Shown here: positions 8,342 to 15,613 of the stretch, one piece after another | Numbering within the stretch: position 1 is the stretch's first letter | Layout of the letters: each line of letters starts with the position of its first letter | NCBI GenBank assembly: GCA_937927945.1 | Contig: CALEYW010000024.1 | Span: forward strand, 1 to 64,000 | DNA: 64,000 nt | Reading direction: 5' to 3' | Source: an uncultured candidate division WPS-2 bacterium | GTDB taxonomy: Bacteria; Vulcanimicrobiota; Vulcanimicrobiia; Vulcanimicrobiales; Vulcanimicrobiaceae | Translations under genes and position numbers: made by a program | Notes under the pieces: model-generated | Told to the model about the DNA's origin: nothing | Seen by the model: the letters and a program-made list of their open reading frames with translations, nothing else | The model's database searches: none

Positions 8342-9378
8342 CGTACAGATTTCGGCTTCGCGACAAGCATTGCTCTGAGTTGAATCGCCAATCCAGGGCG
8401 GTAAATTTCGTCTGGAACTACTGCAACGAGACGCAGCGCAATGCGGCGCGCTCCAGCAAAAAGTGGCTTTCGGGTTACGACTTAATGAAGCTGACGGCCG
8501 GGACGAGCGGCGACCTGGGCCTCCACGGGCACACGATCCAGAAGACGTGCGCCCAGTACGACAAGTCACGCCGCCAACACAAGAAGCCGTGGCTCCGGTT
8601 CCGTGGGAAGAAGTCGCTCGGGTGGGTTCCGTTCAATACCGGGCAGGTCGCGTTCGACGGGGCCAGCTTCGCCTTTCGCGGCGTACGGTACGAACCAATG
8701 CACCTTCGCGACCTCGCGCCGGGGGTGAAGATCGGCATCGGATCGTTCAGCGCCGATAGCCGCGGTCGGTGGTATATCAATGTTCTAGTTGAGGTCCCAG
8801 GCGCGGCCGTTGTGCCGGCTTCCGCAGTTGGCATCGACCTAGGCTTGAAGTCTCTCGCGGTCCTGTCGAATGGAGAGGCGATCGAGTCGCCGCGCTTCTA
8901 TCGGAATCACGAAGCTGCGCTGGCAACGCTCCAGAAGGCGCACAAAGCAAAGCGGACCACTGCGATTCACGCGAAGGTTGCTAACCGCCGCAAGGACTTC
9001 TTACATAAGGCGAGCGCGACGATCGCTCGCGAAAACGGGCTGATCGTCGTGGGCGACGTCAGCCCCTCAAAGATTGCCAAGTCTCGGTTTGCGAAGAGTT
9101 CGCTCGACGCCAGCTGGGCCGATTTCAAACGAATGTTGTCGTACAAGGCCATTAGGCATGGCGGAACATTTCTTGAAGTGGACGAGGCATACAGTTCCCA
9201 AACCTGTTCGACTTGCGGCTCACGCCCTGAGTCGAGGCCGAAAGGTATCGCAGGTCTTGGAATAAGAGAATGGACGTGTAGTGATTGCGGAGCGGTTCAC
9301 GATCGCGACGTAAACGCTGCGCTGAACATTCTCCGTGCGGGGCAACGCACGCTCGCAGGAGGAGCCCATGCTGCATAA
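8332..9378 (+). CDS. tnpB: TnpB (IS200/IS605 OrfB-type RNA-guided nuclease), no TnpA
   Basis: 348 residues. RuvC-I Asp in GIDLG (D169); four-Cys zinc finger C292, C295, C316, C319; RuvC-III motif HDRDVNAA (D324/D326). The usual RuvC-II Glu is not where expected: the strand reads IVVGDVSPS (G241), and the conserved acidic candidates are E282 and E285 in LEVDEAY. TnpB family proteins are guided by an RNA made at the element's 3' end. No tnpA, no clear ends; the next gene's ATG and ribosome site lie within the last tnpB codons. It is therefore a stand-alone, perhaps domesticated, copy inside a phage operon. Start ATG 8332; ribosome site weak. Confidence 0.93.
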   Translation: MQLTYRFRLRDKHCSELNRQSRAVNFVWNYCNETQRNAARSSKKWLSGYDLMKLTAGTSGDLGLHGHTIQKTCAQYDKSRRQHKKPWLRFRGKKSLGWVPFNTGQVAFDGASFAFRGVRYEPMHLRDLAPGVKIGIGSFSADSRGRWYINVLVEVPGAAVVPASAVGIDLGLKSLAVLSNGEAIESPRFYRNHEAALATLQKAHKAKRTTAIHAKVANRRKDFLHKASATIARENGLIVVGDVSPSKIAKSRFAKSSLDASWADFKRMLSYKAIRHGGTFLEVDEAYSSQTCSTCGSRPESRPKGIAGLGIREWTCSDCGAVHDRDVNAALNILRAGQRTLAGGAHAA

Positions 9379-10138
9379 GTCTGGGAGTTGCCACAACACG
9401 CCGTCTCCCATATCAGGTGAGCGGGAGGAGATCGCGGACGTCATACTAGCGGACCTGCGCGCTCTTGCTTCGTGGATTCCTCGCGAGTCCGCGCTATCGA
9501 CCGCCGACGCTGTTCTCGCTATCGTTCGCAAGCCCGCTCCCGCCGCGCCGGATGCGCCGACACCGGAGACGATGGGATGCCGCAACGGAGCGTTATCGGG
9601 GAACCACAACATTGATTGCGACGGACGGTGCTTAGAGCGCGCCGCACTCATTGAAGGGGTGCCTACTCCCGCGACGTGCTGCGTGAAGATAGCCGTCCAC
9701 GAAGGCTGGTGCAGCGGTACGCATACCGTGGACCCGGAAGGGAGCGTGGAATGCGTTGGTCGGCCTGCTCCCGCGACGGACGCGGAGAGAGCGGGGATCC
9801 CAGGCAACCCGGGTGCCATGGCGCTCGGCCCGTGCGAGGGTTACGGCTGCCTCCGTTCTCGCTGCTTCGATGGGTGCGAGGTCAACGGACTTCGTGAATT
9901 ATTGCGCGAGGGCGCGCAGACGAAGCCGCTGACGGAGGAGCAGATCGAAGTGATGGTGTCGGCTGGACTTGCCGCGTCGATCCCGCAGACGAGTTATCCC
10001 GACCGCTGCACGTCGATGCCGGGCTATCCGAACCTCATGGGCACCAACTACCTCGACAACCGGCAGATGCGCGCCGTGATGAAGGCTGCTGCCGCCGCGC
10101 TCACTGCTCAGCAAGAGCCGGAGGGGACGACGACGTGA
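9368..10138 (+). CDS. Hypothetical phage protein
   Basis: 256 residues. ATG 9368 follows GGAGGAG inside the end of tnpB and overlaps it by 11 nt. The N-terminal part (NTPS, DVILADL) resembles the truncated peptide left of tnpB. The middle has many Cys/His/Trp residues (CCVKIAVHEGWCSGTH; CEGYGCLRSRCFDGC). Unknown function. If the TnpB guide RNA reads past tnpB as in known elements, its guide would come from this gene's start. Confidence 0.6.
   Translation: MLHKSGSCHNTPSPISGEREEIADVILADLRALASWIPRESALSTADAVLAIVRKPAPAAPDAPTPETMGCRNGALSGNHNIDCDGRCLERAALIEGVPTPATCCVKIAVHEGWCSGTHTVDPEGSVECVGRPAPATDAERAGIPGNPGAMALGPCEGYGCLRSRCFDGCEVNGLRELLREGAQTKPLTEEQIEVMVSAGLAASIPQTSYPDRCTSMPGYPNLMGTNYLDNRQMRAVMKAAAAALTAQQEPEGTTT
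9393..9405 (+). repeat. 13-bp direct repeat, right of tnpB
   Basis: Second copy of ACAACACGCCGTC (first at 8262-8274), 25 nt after the ATG of the downstream gene. Confidence 0.6.
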
Positions 10139-10329
10139 CACCAGCCGGCAAGCGCATCGTCTGCGAAATCCCGTTTCGTAGTGGCGGCGGCTTCGTGCGC
10201 ATCGAGTGCGATTCGTACAGCGATCTTCCCGAAGAAGAGCGGCTGTTCGTCGCGAGCGTCGTCGACTCGATGATGGAGCACACGCGCAAGGAGCGGATCG
10301 CGCCCGAGCCAGCGCCGGAGCAGTTGTGA
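10135..10329 (+). CDS. Hypothetical 64-residue phage protein
   Basis: GTGA-coupled start. A beta-like N-terminus (RIVCEIPFRSGGGFVRIECDSY) and a helical C-terminus. Balanced composition supports real coding; no family recognised. Confidence 0.5.
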   Translation: MTPAGKRIVCEIPFRSGGGFVRIECDSYSDLPEEERLFVASVVDSMMEHTRKERIAPEPAPEQL

Positions 10330-10706
10330 CCGAAGCCGCTGTTAGGAAACGCGCCACCCTCTTCATGCGCGAACTCGGCGCCGCCGACGCAGCCGCCGGT
10401 CTGCCGCCGCGCGAGAGCGAGGAGATGCGCCGGCTGCTGATCGACTTCGCGGCGCGGCTCGGCGTAGGGTTCGCGTGGACGAAGATGACGTGCGCGCTCA
10501 ACGCCTATCATCCGGCGCATCGGAGAACGCTGCGCGACGATACGGAGGCGTGGAACATCGGGCCTTGCTTCCGCGAAAGGATCGCGTGCGTCGCCTGTCA
10601 CTACGAGGCGGTCCGTCGCGACGCCGAAGGGATCGCCGCGCATGTCGGCTCGATCGCGCACCTGGCGCGGGCTGAGGGTGCGGGGGCGAAGGCGAGGGCG
10701 ACGTGA
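10326..10706 (+). CDS. Hypothetical phage protein
   Basis: 126 residues, start GTG 10326 in the previous stop (GTGA). Helical, Ala/Arg-rich, with CFRERIACVACHYEA near residues 84-98, a CxxCH-like cluster that could bind metal (heme attachment is unlikely without a signal peptide). Function unknown. Confidence 0.55.
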   Translation: MTEAAVRKRATLFMRELGAADAAAGLPPRESEEMRRLLIDFAARLGVGFAWTKMTCALNAYHPAHRRTLRDDTEAWNIGPCFRERIACVACHYEAVRRDAEGIAAHVGSIAHLARAEGAGAKARAT

Positions 10707-11251
10707 GCGATACCGGCGCCGTTCGTTCGCTGGCGCGGTTTCGCGAAGGACAGAAGGCCGTGCGCGTCCTTCAAGTCCAGCGCATCCTCGCCGAGAACAC
10801 ACAGAATGCCAAGTGCTATGGGACCGGGCGGTACCGGCACAAGGACCACTGCGACGAGCCCTCCGAGTACATCATCTCGACGATCGGCTCGAAGGTCGGC
10901 AATTTCGTATGCGCCGACTGCCTCGAACCGATGCTCCGCCGCCTCTTGATCGCTCCGCCGGAAGAAATCGCGAAGCGCGAACAGGAAACGATTGCTGAGC
11001 ACCTGCGCGTTCTCGCCCGGCGCGAGCGACACCGACGACGCGCCGAGCACGTCGGCTGCGCAGGTTGGGTGCCTGCTGACCCAGACAACCTCTGTCATCG
11101 CCCGCCGGTCGCTCGTTGCGGTCGCTGCCACGCGAAAGGGCCGGAGGCGTTCTGCGCGCGTCACCTCGTTCGGCACAAGAAGCACGGCGCGGGGGCGATC
11201 ATCCTGCCGTTGGAGATCGCGCCCGCCGGTGAGGATGCGATCCGCACCTAA
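10703..11251 (+). CDS. Hypothetical zinc-binding phage protein
   Basis: 182 residues, GTGA-coupled start. Three Cys/His groups: C38 with H49-C50; C70-x-x-C73; and a C-terminal C-x-x-C then C-x-x-H (RCGRCHAKGPEAFCARH), typical of treble-clef-like zinc sites. Last gene of the first coupled train; a 200-nt gap follows. Confidence 0.6.
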   Translation: MSDTGAVRSLARFREGQKAVRVLQVQRILAENTQNAKCYGTGRYRHKDHCDEPSEYIISTIGSKVGNFVCADCLEPMLRRLLIAPPEEIAKREQETIAEHLRVLARRERHRRRAEHVGCAGWVPADPDNLCHRPPVARCGRCHAKGPEAFCARHLVRHKKHGAGAIILPLEIAPAGEDAIRT

Positions 11252-11453
11252 CCCCGGCCCCGAGGCGCCACACCCAACGCCGTCGGCCCGTTCCCAGGTG
11301 CGAGCGATTCCTAGCGGACGAGCCGATACGCACAGAGAAGGAACCTGCTAGGCTGGTTACGGCCCCGGCCGCGGGGAGCGCCTTTCGCCGGGGACCTTGC
11401 TCGCGCACCTTCACGGGTGGCGCGTTCATCGCGCACCCCAAGGAGGCGACCAC
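11252..11453 (+). other. Intergenic gap, no gene seen
   Basis: Holds no convincing frame. GC-rich complementary stretches (ccccggc near 11364 and gccgggg near 11389) could pair, without a T-run. AGGAGG at 11441-11446 serves the TTG start at 11454. A promoter for the next gene may lie here, but I cannot point to one. Confidence 0.5.
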
Positions 11454-12326
11454 TTGGCCAACGGCATTCCCGGCGACCTGACCCGTGCTCGCACTCTTGA
11501 CGACGTGCTCGCCGAGGCGGACGCGATCGAGGCAGCGCCGCGCCGTCGGCTGACGTACGGCGGCGCAACGGCGAACGCGGCCGAGGTCGTGCAGCGGGTG
11601 CTCCACAGCCGGGCGCATGACGAGGGGGCGACCTTCGACGGGACGACGGGGCGCGTTGTCGCGAGCTTGCCGAAGGGCGCGAGTCCAGGCCGCCGGTCAG
11701 TCGACGTCCACCGCCGCGTCCCAGCGATCGAGGAGGCTCCAGCAGGCGCGTACCGCGCGACGCCGGTCGTCGGAGAGCTGGTCACGGTCTACATCGAGGA
11801 CCATCTCGACCCACCAGCCGATGACCGGCTGCGGACGCCCGAAGAGGTCGATTCCGAGCGAGATGCTCGTCGGCGCGAGGACGACGACGCCGAGCGATGG
11901 GCCACGCTCCCGGCCGGCGAGCGCGCGAAGCGAGACTCTGCCGCGGCGGCCGACGCCGCGCGAGGAGCGCGCGTCACTGGGCGCAAGCGCAGCGATCGGG
12001 TGGGGCGGGCGAAGCCGGTCACGGGCGAGACGCCGGAAGAGGCCCAAGAGCGGATGCGGAGTGATCCGGACACGGGCGGCAAGCCGCGGCCGGCGTTTGT
12101 AGGCGGTCGCGTGACACCTGAATCGAAAGACGCGCTCGACGCCGACCAGACCGCTTCGAACGGCGAGGTGATGGAGTCGGTCGCGATCGTCATGCGCAAG
12201 ACGGGGAAGTCGAAGGCCGAGGTGCTGGCCGCGATCGAGCGGATCTCCGAGACGGGGATGATCGATCCTGACGTTGCCGACGCGCTGCCCGAAGCGCCGA
12301 CGTTGACGCCGAACGCCGCGGCGTGA
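11454..12326 (+). CDS. Hypothetical phage protein
   Basis: 290 residues from the TTG at 11454, which is 7 nt after AGGAGG; a start at 11397 has no such site. Charged and probably partly disordered (residues 110-210 rich in Asp, Glu and Arg). The C-terminal 60 residues (MESVAIVMRKTGKSKAEVLAAIERISETG) look like a compact helical domain. No family recognised. A possible operator and a weak terminator follow directly. Confidence 0.65.
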   Translation: MANGIPGDLTRARTLDDVLAEADAIEAAPRRRLTYGGATANAAEVVQRVLHSRAHDEGATFDGTTGRVVASLPKGASPGRRSVDVHRRVPAIEEAPAGAYRATPVVGELVTVYIEDHLDPPADDRLRTPEEVDSERDARRREDDDAERWATLPAGERAKRDSAAAADAARGARVTGRKRSDRVGRAKPVTGETPEEAQERMRSDPDTGGKPRPAFVGGRVTPESKDALDADQTASNGEVMESVAIVMRKTGKSKAEVLAAIERISETGMIDPDVADALPEAPTLTPNAAA

Positions 12327-12351
12327 GAGAATGAGGCACGCGATGGACGTC

Positions 12352-12365
12352 GCGTGATATCACGC
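12352..12365. promoter_or_regulatory. 14-bp perfect palindrome, candidate operator
   Basis: GCGTGATATCACGC reads the same on both strands, in the gap between two genes, 43 bp before the next ATG. Its size suits a dimeric repressor site. No recognised repressor gene is nearby. Confidence 0.4.
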
Positions 12366-12395
12366 CCGCAGGCATAGCCGCGGGTGCTTTCATTT
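12363..12395 (+). terminator. Weak hairpin with short T-rich tail
   Basis: CGCCCGC (12363-12369) pairs with GCGGGTG (12380-12386) around a 10-nt loop, followed by CTTTCATTT. The tail is interrupted, so termination may be partial. It overlaps the palindrome by three bases, so the two structures may compete. Confidence 0.35.
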
Positions 12396-12407
12396 CCGGA
12401 GGTCGCG

Positions 12408-12644
12408 ATGGGCCGAGCGCTGCGACAGTCGGAACGCTCGGATCTGTACGGATCGCTCCTCGAACCGCCGCGCGCGACGCCGGCGATTCTTGCTGCGGCG
12501 ACGGCAAGGCCCGCGGAAACTGCTGCTGAGCGCGCCGATCGCGAGGCTCGGAAACGCACGACTCCCGCACCGAAGGGTCGTCGACCGGGGCCGCGGGGGC
12601 GAATGTTTCACGACGAACATCGCGACGACGATGCGCGCGAATAA
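12408..12644 (+). CDS. Small basic hypothetical protein
   Basis: 78 residues; the ATG is 5 nt after GGAGGT. Rich in Arg, Ala and Pro, with a basic stretch KRTTPAPKGRRPGPRGR, likely disordered and possibly DNA-binding. Lies just upstream of the recombinase gene, where excisionases can occur, but no helix-turn-helix is visible, so I do not call it Xis. Confidence 0.55.
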   Translation: MGRALRQSERSDLYGSLLEPPRATPAILAAATARPAETAAERADREARKRTTPAPKGRRPGPRGRMFHDEHRDDDARE

Positions 12645-12733
12645 CCACCACCGCTGAGCATCGAAAAAGGGGTCTATAACTCCGGTTCTAGGTCCAACGC
12701 GACTGCGCGCATAGAAGAGAGCGAGGTCCGGCG

Positions 12734-13603
12734 ATGCCCGACGAAATCACGCTCGTCGAGGATGCGGCGCCACTCGCAAGACGCACGGATAACCGCGACG
12801 ACCAACTCGTCGACCTCTGGCTGCACGGGCGCACGGCGAACACGGTCACGGCCTACCGCCGCGACGTCGACCGGATGCGCTCGTTCGTCGACAAGCCGAT
12901 CTCCGCGGTGACGCTCTCTGACCTACAGGCGTTCGCGGATACGCTCGTCGGGGCTCCGTCGACACGCAAGCGGATCCTCAGTGCGACCCGCTCCCTTCTC
13001 CGGTTCATCGCCTCGGCTGGGTTGATCCCGGTCAACGTCGGCGCCGCGCTGCGCGTGCCGAAGGGTCGCGATACGCTGGCCGACCGGATCATCACGAAGC
13101 CGGACGCGCGCAAGATGCTGCGATCCGGGAAGCGTCCGAGAGACACGGCGCTGCTGCGACTGCTCTACGAAACCGGCTGCCGTCGCGCCGAGCTCGCGGG
13201 ACTGCGCTGGCGCGACCTCGCTGGCGACGAGAAGGGCGCGTTCATCACCGTGCTCGGCAAGGGCGACAAGACGCGCACCGTGCGGATCGCCGGCGACACG
13301 CTGGCCGCGCTCAACGCTCTCCGGGGCGAGGCGGCCGACGACGCACCGGTCTTCGGCGGACGCGGCGGCCCGCTTTCGGTGTCGCAGATCTACCGGGTCG
13401 TCCGCGACGCCGGCGCCAGAGCCGGGTTGAAGCGCTCCGTGTCGCCGCACTTTCTGCGGCACGCCCACGCGAGCCATGCACTCGACGCCGGCGCGCCGAT
13501 CGCGCTCGTTCGCGACACACTCGGTCATTCGTCGGTCGCCGTAACCGACAGATACCTTCACGCACGGCCAAAAGAGTCGAGCGGGAAGTTCCTGCGGTTG
13601 TAG
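12734..13603 (+). CDS. Tyrosine recombinase/integrase (Xer-like)
   Basis: 289 residues: an N-terminal SAM-like core-binding domain (about 20-105) and a C-terminal catalytic domain. The catalytic set is complete: R150 (GCRRAEL), K176 (GKGDK), H239-x-x-R242 (HFLRH), H265 (LGHSS) and Y274 (DRYLH). The compact XerC/D-like length lacks the arm-binding extension of lambda Int. It would catalyse phage integration/excision or resolve genome multimers. It lies about 34 kb from the phage-host junction, unusual for an integrase next to its att site. Confidence 0.95.
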   Translation: MPDEITLVEDAAPLARRTDNRDDQLVDLWLHGRTANTVTAYRRDVDRMRSFVDKPISAVTLSDLQAFADTLVGAPSTRKRILSATRSLLRFIASAGLIPVNVGAALRVPKGRDTLADRIITKPDARKMLRSGKRPRDTALLRLLYETGCRRAELAGLRWRDLAGDEKGAFITVLGKGDKTRTVRIAGDTLAALNALRGEAADDAPVFGGRGGPLSVSQIYRVVRDAGARAGLKRSVSPHFLRHAHASHALDAGAPIALVRDTLGHSSVAVTDRYLHARPKESSGKFLRL

Positions 13604-13823
13604 TTTTCGCCGAGCAGGCCCGACCCCGGAACGCCTCGACGCCCGGAGCAAGACGCGCGAGATCGCGACGGCATGCACCCCCGCACGCTTCGCGCACGCA
13701 AGCGCCGAGCCGGGGTCGGGCGCTGCTCACCACCTGTCCGCCCGGCCGGCCGCGCCCGATGCTCCTCGAGCGTCTCCGCGCGGGGCGCGAGCCAGCCGGC
13801 GGCCTTCACCTCGGGAGGCTGCC
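13604..13823. other. Gap after recombinase with 12-bp inverted repeat
   Basis: GCCCGACCCCGG at 13618-13629 and its exact reverse complement at 13710-13721 face each other across 80 nt. No gene of good quality fits. Position next to a tyrosine recombinase makes it a candidate attP or recombinase-binding region; it could also be a hairpin that ends int transcription, though there is no T-run. Confidence 0.4.
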
Positions 13824-14102
13824 GTGACCGAAGACGTCCCGCACGGCACCAACTGCGCCGAATGCCCGACGACCCGCACGAACAACGCCGCGCCGCCGAA
13901 GTCCGAGTACCCGGCCTCGACGCAATGCTTCTGGTGCCGCAAGTACCTCTGCGCACTGCACGCCGAGCGACCGTTGGGCCATGACGTCAACGTCCGCTGC
14001 TGCGTTTCGTGCGGCCGCAAGATCGCCGAGGCGTACCGGGAGCGCGACGGCATGCGTTTTCTCGCCGTTCCTCGTCGCTGGCCCTGGAGGTCCCCATCGT
14101 GA
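13824..14102 (+). CDS. Zinc-finger phage protein
   Basis: 92 residues; GTG 13824 follows GGGAGG. Contains C-x-x-C (CAECP), then CFWCRKYLCALH and CCVSCG, a spacing that suggests one or two zinc knuckles. First gene of a second chain of tiny coupled genes. Unknown function. Confidence 0.6.
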   Translation: MTEDVPHGTNCAECPTTRTNNAAPPKSEYPASTQCFWCRKYLCALHAERPLGHDVNVRCCVSCGRKIAEAYRERDGMRFLAVPRRWPWRSPS

Positions 14103-14308
14103 TGCCGCCCCTCGCCGCGCACGTGCTGCGGCTTGATCACGCGCCGGTCGCGAAGGCGTTTGCGGATTTGCGCAATTTCGCAAACTCGGTGATCACGCCC
14201 GGCACCCAGGCGCGCATCATCCTCGGGCTCGATCCGTGCGGCGTGTGCAATGGCACGAGGCGCTGCCCGGAGTGCGGCGGCCCGTGCGAAGTGTGCGTGC
14301 GGCGATGA
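14099..14308 (+). CDS. Small protein with DnaJ-like Cys motifs
   Basis: 69 residues, starting GTG 14099 (GTGA overlap) or ATG 14102, with a GGAGG site 8 nt upstream. The C-terminus CGVCNGTRRCPECGGPCEVC resembles the CxxCxGxG zinc module of DnaJ. Probably a metal-binding accessory protein. Confidence 0.55.
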   Translation: MMPPLAAHVLRLDHAPVAKAFADLRNFANSVITPGTQARIILGLDPCGVCNGTRRCPECGGPCEVCVRR

Positions 14309-14409
14309 TGCGCGCGCTGGTGGTCGGCGCGGCTGTCGGCGTCGCGATCCTCGTGCTCGCGGGCGTCGCCACGACGATCGTCGCCTACGCTACGGGTGAA
14401 ATGGGATGA
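14305..14409 (+). CDS. 34-residue membrane micro-protein
   Basis: ATGA-coupled at both ends. After MMRA, residues 5-28 form a single hydrophobic Ala/Val/Ile/Leu helix long enough to span a membrane. Could be a small inner-membrane regulator or exclusion factor; no family recognised. Confidence 0.5.
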   Translation: MMRALVVGAAVGVAILVLAGVATTIVAYATGEMG

Positions 14410-14507
14410 TCGTGTTCATCGATGATGAGCCGCTCCGACCGGACGGCACGCCTGACACCGAACCTGACAGCGACGAGGACGAGGGGCTGCTCCGCGATGA
14501 CGACTGA
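14406..14507 (+). CDS. 33-residue acidic micro-protein
   Basis: ATGA start overlapping the membrane micro-gene; it ends 11 nt inside the next gene. About 40% of residues are Asp/Glu (DSDEDEG, then RDDD). Possibly a DNA-mimic-like peptide, but composition is the only clue. Confidence 0.4.
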   Translation: MIVFIDDEPLRPDGTPDTEPDSDEDEGLLRDDD

Positions 14508-15081
14508 TCGCAGGTACACGACAGTCGTCGCGGATCCGCCATGGCGCTACAAGGAGCCAGGCCAGTTCGTGAAGCCTCGCTCGCCGCTGAACTGCGCATC
14601 GGCTGCGGCGCGCTACCCGACGATGGGGCTCGCCGAAATCTGCGAGCTCCCGGTGTACCGCCTCCTGGCGGATAACGCGCATCTGTACCTCTGGACGACC
14701 AACTCGTTTATGCGCGAGGCGTACGACGTCGCCGCCGCCTGGGGGTTTCGCCCGAAGACGATCCTGACGTGGGTCAAGACTTGTAAGGGCGGAGAGCCAC
14801 GTCGACCGTCGATGAGGATGGGATACTACTACCGCTCGGCGACAGAGCACGTTCTGTTCTGCGTGCGCGGATCGCTCCGGCTGACCGGACCCGCCGCACC
14901 GACCGCATTTCACTTTCCGCGTCTGGCGCATAGCGTGAAGCCGGACGGATTCCTCGACATGGTAGAGGCGCAGAGCCCCGGTCCGTACCTGGAAATGTTC
15001 GCCCGCCGCACCCGGCCGGGCTGGGATGCTTTCGGCAACGAGATCGGCGCGGCGACCATCGTTCTTCCCGGTGCAGCATGA
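14497..15081 (+). CDS. MT-A70-family adenine methyltransferase
   Basis: 194 residues. VVADPPWRYKE (DPPW at 13-16) is the catalytic motif of MT-A70 N6-adenine methylases; later motifs (LYLWTTNSFM, WGFRPKTILTWVK, EHVLFCVRG, KPDGFLDMVE) follow the family order. Phage members methylate phage DNA, often without a cognate nuclease. ATG 14497 fits the family N-terminus better than the ATG at 14422. A second phage methylase of another class lies at 7273-8022. Confidence 0.93.
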   Translation: MTTDRRYTTVVADPPWRYKEPGQFVKPRSPLNCASAAARYPTMGLAEICELPVYRLLADNAHLYLWTTNSFMREAYDVAAAWGFRPKTILTWVKTCKGGEPRRPSMRMGYYYRSATEHVLFCVRGSLRLTGPAAPTAFHFPRLAHSVKPDGFLDMVEAQSPGPYLEMFARRTRPGWDAFGNEIGAATIVLPGAA

Positions 15082-15287
15082 CGACTGAGGCCGAGGCGAC
15101 GGTGCGCAAGCGGCACCGCGATCAGCAAGAGGGCGTCGTTGGTGGCGATGGGGGCGTCATCGTCTGCAGCTGCGGCACCAGGCGCTATGACCCGGACACC
15201 GACTGCCCGAGGCTCGATGCCGAGCTCGAGGAGCTGCATCAGGCCCGGTTCGACGATGACGGTGGTCCCGGGCGCGACGAAGCCTGA
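15078..15287 (+). CDS. Hypothetical 69-residue protein
   Basis: ATGA-coupled start after the MT-A70 gene. Charged N-terminus, VIVCSCGTRRYDPDTDC in the middle and an acidic helical C-terminus. Possibly zinc-binding (CSC and a later C). Unknown function. Confidence 0.5.
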   Translation: MTTEAEATVRKRHRDQQEGVVGGDGGVIVCSCGTRRYDPDTDCPRLDAELEELHQARFDDDGGPGRDEA

Positions 15288-15304
15288 CGTGATACGCTGA
15301 CGTC

Positions 15305-15481
15305 GTGACGTTCAACCCCCTGGCGATGACGCTGTTCCGGCGCCGCAAGGCCGCCGTCGAAGCGCGCGTCGCGGCCGGCGAGATCACCGCCGAAGAAGGT
15401 CGCGCGCTGATCAAGCGGATCGGCAGCGACGTGATCCGCGGCGTGCGCGAGCGCGCGAAGAAGCCCCCACCCACCGACTGA
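15305..15481 (+). CDS. 58-residue helical basic protein
   Basis: GTG start at 15305, 17 nt after the previous gene. Product MTFNPLAMTLFRRRKAAVEA and onward is helical, with EITAEEGRALIKRIGSDVI, and ends KKPPPTD. Good coding composition and tight placement before the packaging genes support it. Confidence 0.5.
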   Translation: MTFNPLAMTLFRRRKAAVEARVAAGEITAEEGRALIKRIGSDVIRGVRERAKKPPPTD

Positions 15482-15493
15482 CGGAGCACACCG

Positions 15494-15613
15494 ATGGCCG
15501 AGCCCAAGGTCTACACCTGCGGCTCGTGCCGCACGACGTGGACGAGTTGCTCGCGCCCGGCGACGTGCCCGTACTGCGGCAGCGACCGCGTTGGCGAGCG
15601 GCTTCGTGGCTAA
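15494..15613 (+). CDS. 39-residue zinc-ribbon protein
   Basis: ATG 15494. Two C-x-x-C knuckles (CGSC at 9-12; CPYC at 25-28) with an aromatic spacer make a classical minimal zinc ribbon. Overlaps the small terminase start by 8 nt. May assist transcription or packaging. Confidence 0.55.
   Translation: MAEPKVYTCGSCRTTWTSCSRPATCPYCGSDRVGERLRG

Noticed and set aside
8262..9405. 13-bp repeats as a transposition target duplication
   Set aside because: IS200/IS605-type elements do not make target duplications, and the copies lie inside coding frames at different distances from tnpB.
10326..10706. Cytochrome c because of a CxxCH-like cluster (CVACH)
   Set aside because: No signal peptide and no other heme-protein features; phage Cys-rich context favours a metal site.
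12408..12644. Excisionase upstream of the recombinase
   Set aside because: No winged-helix or HTH pattern; basic low-complexity protein only.
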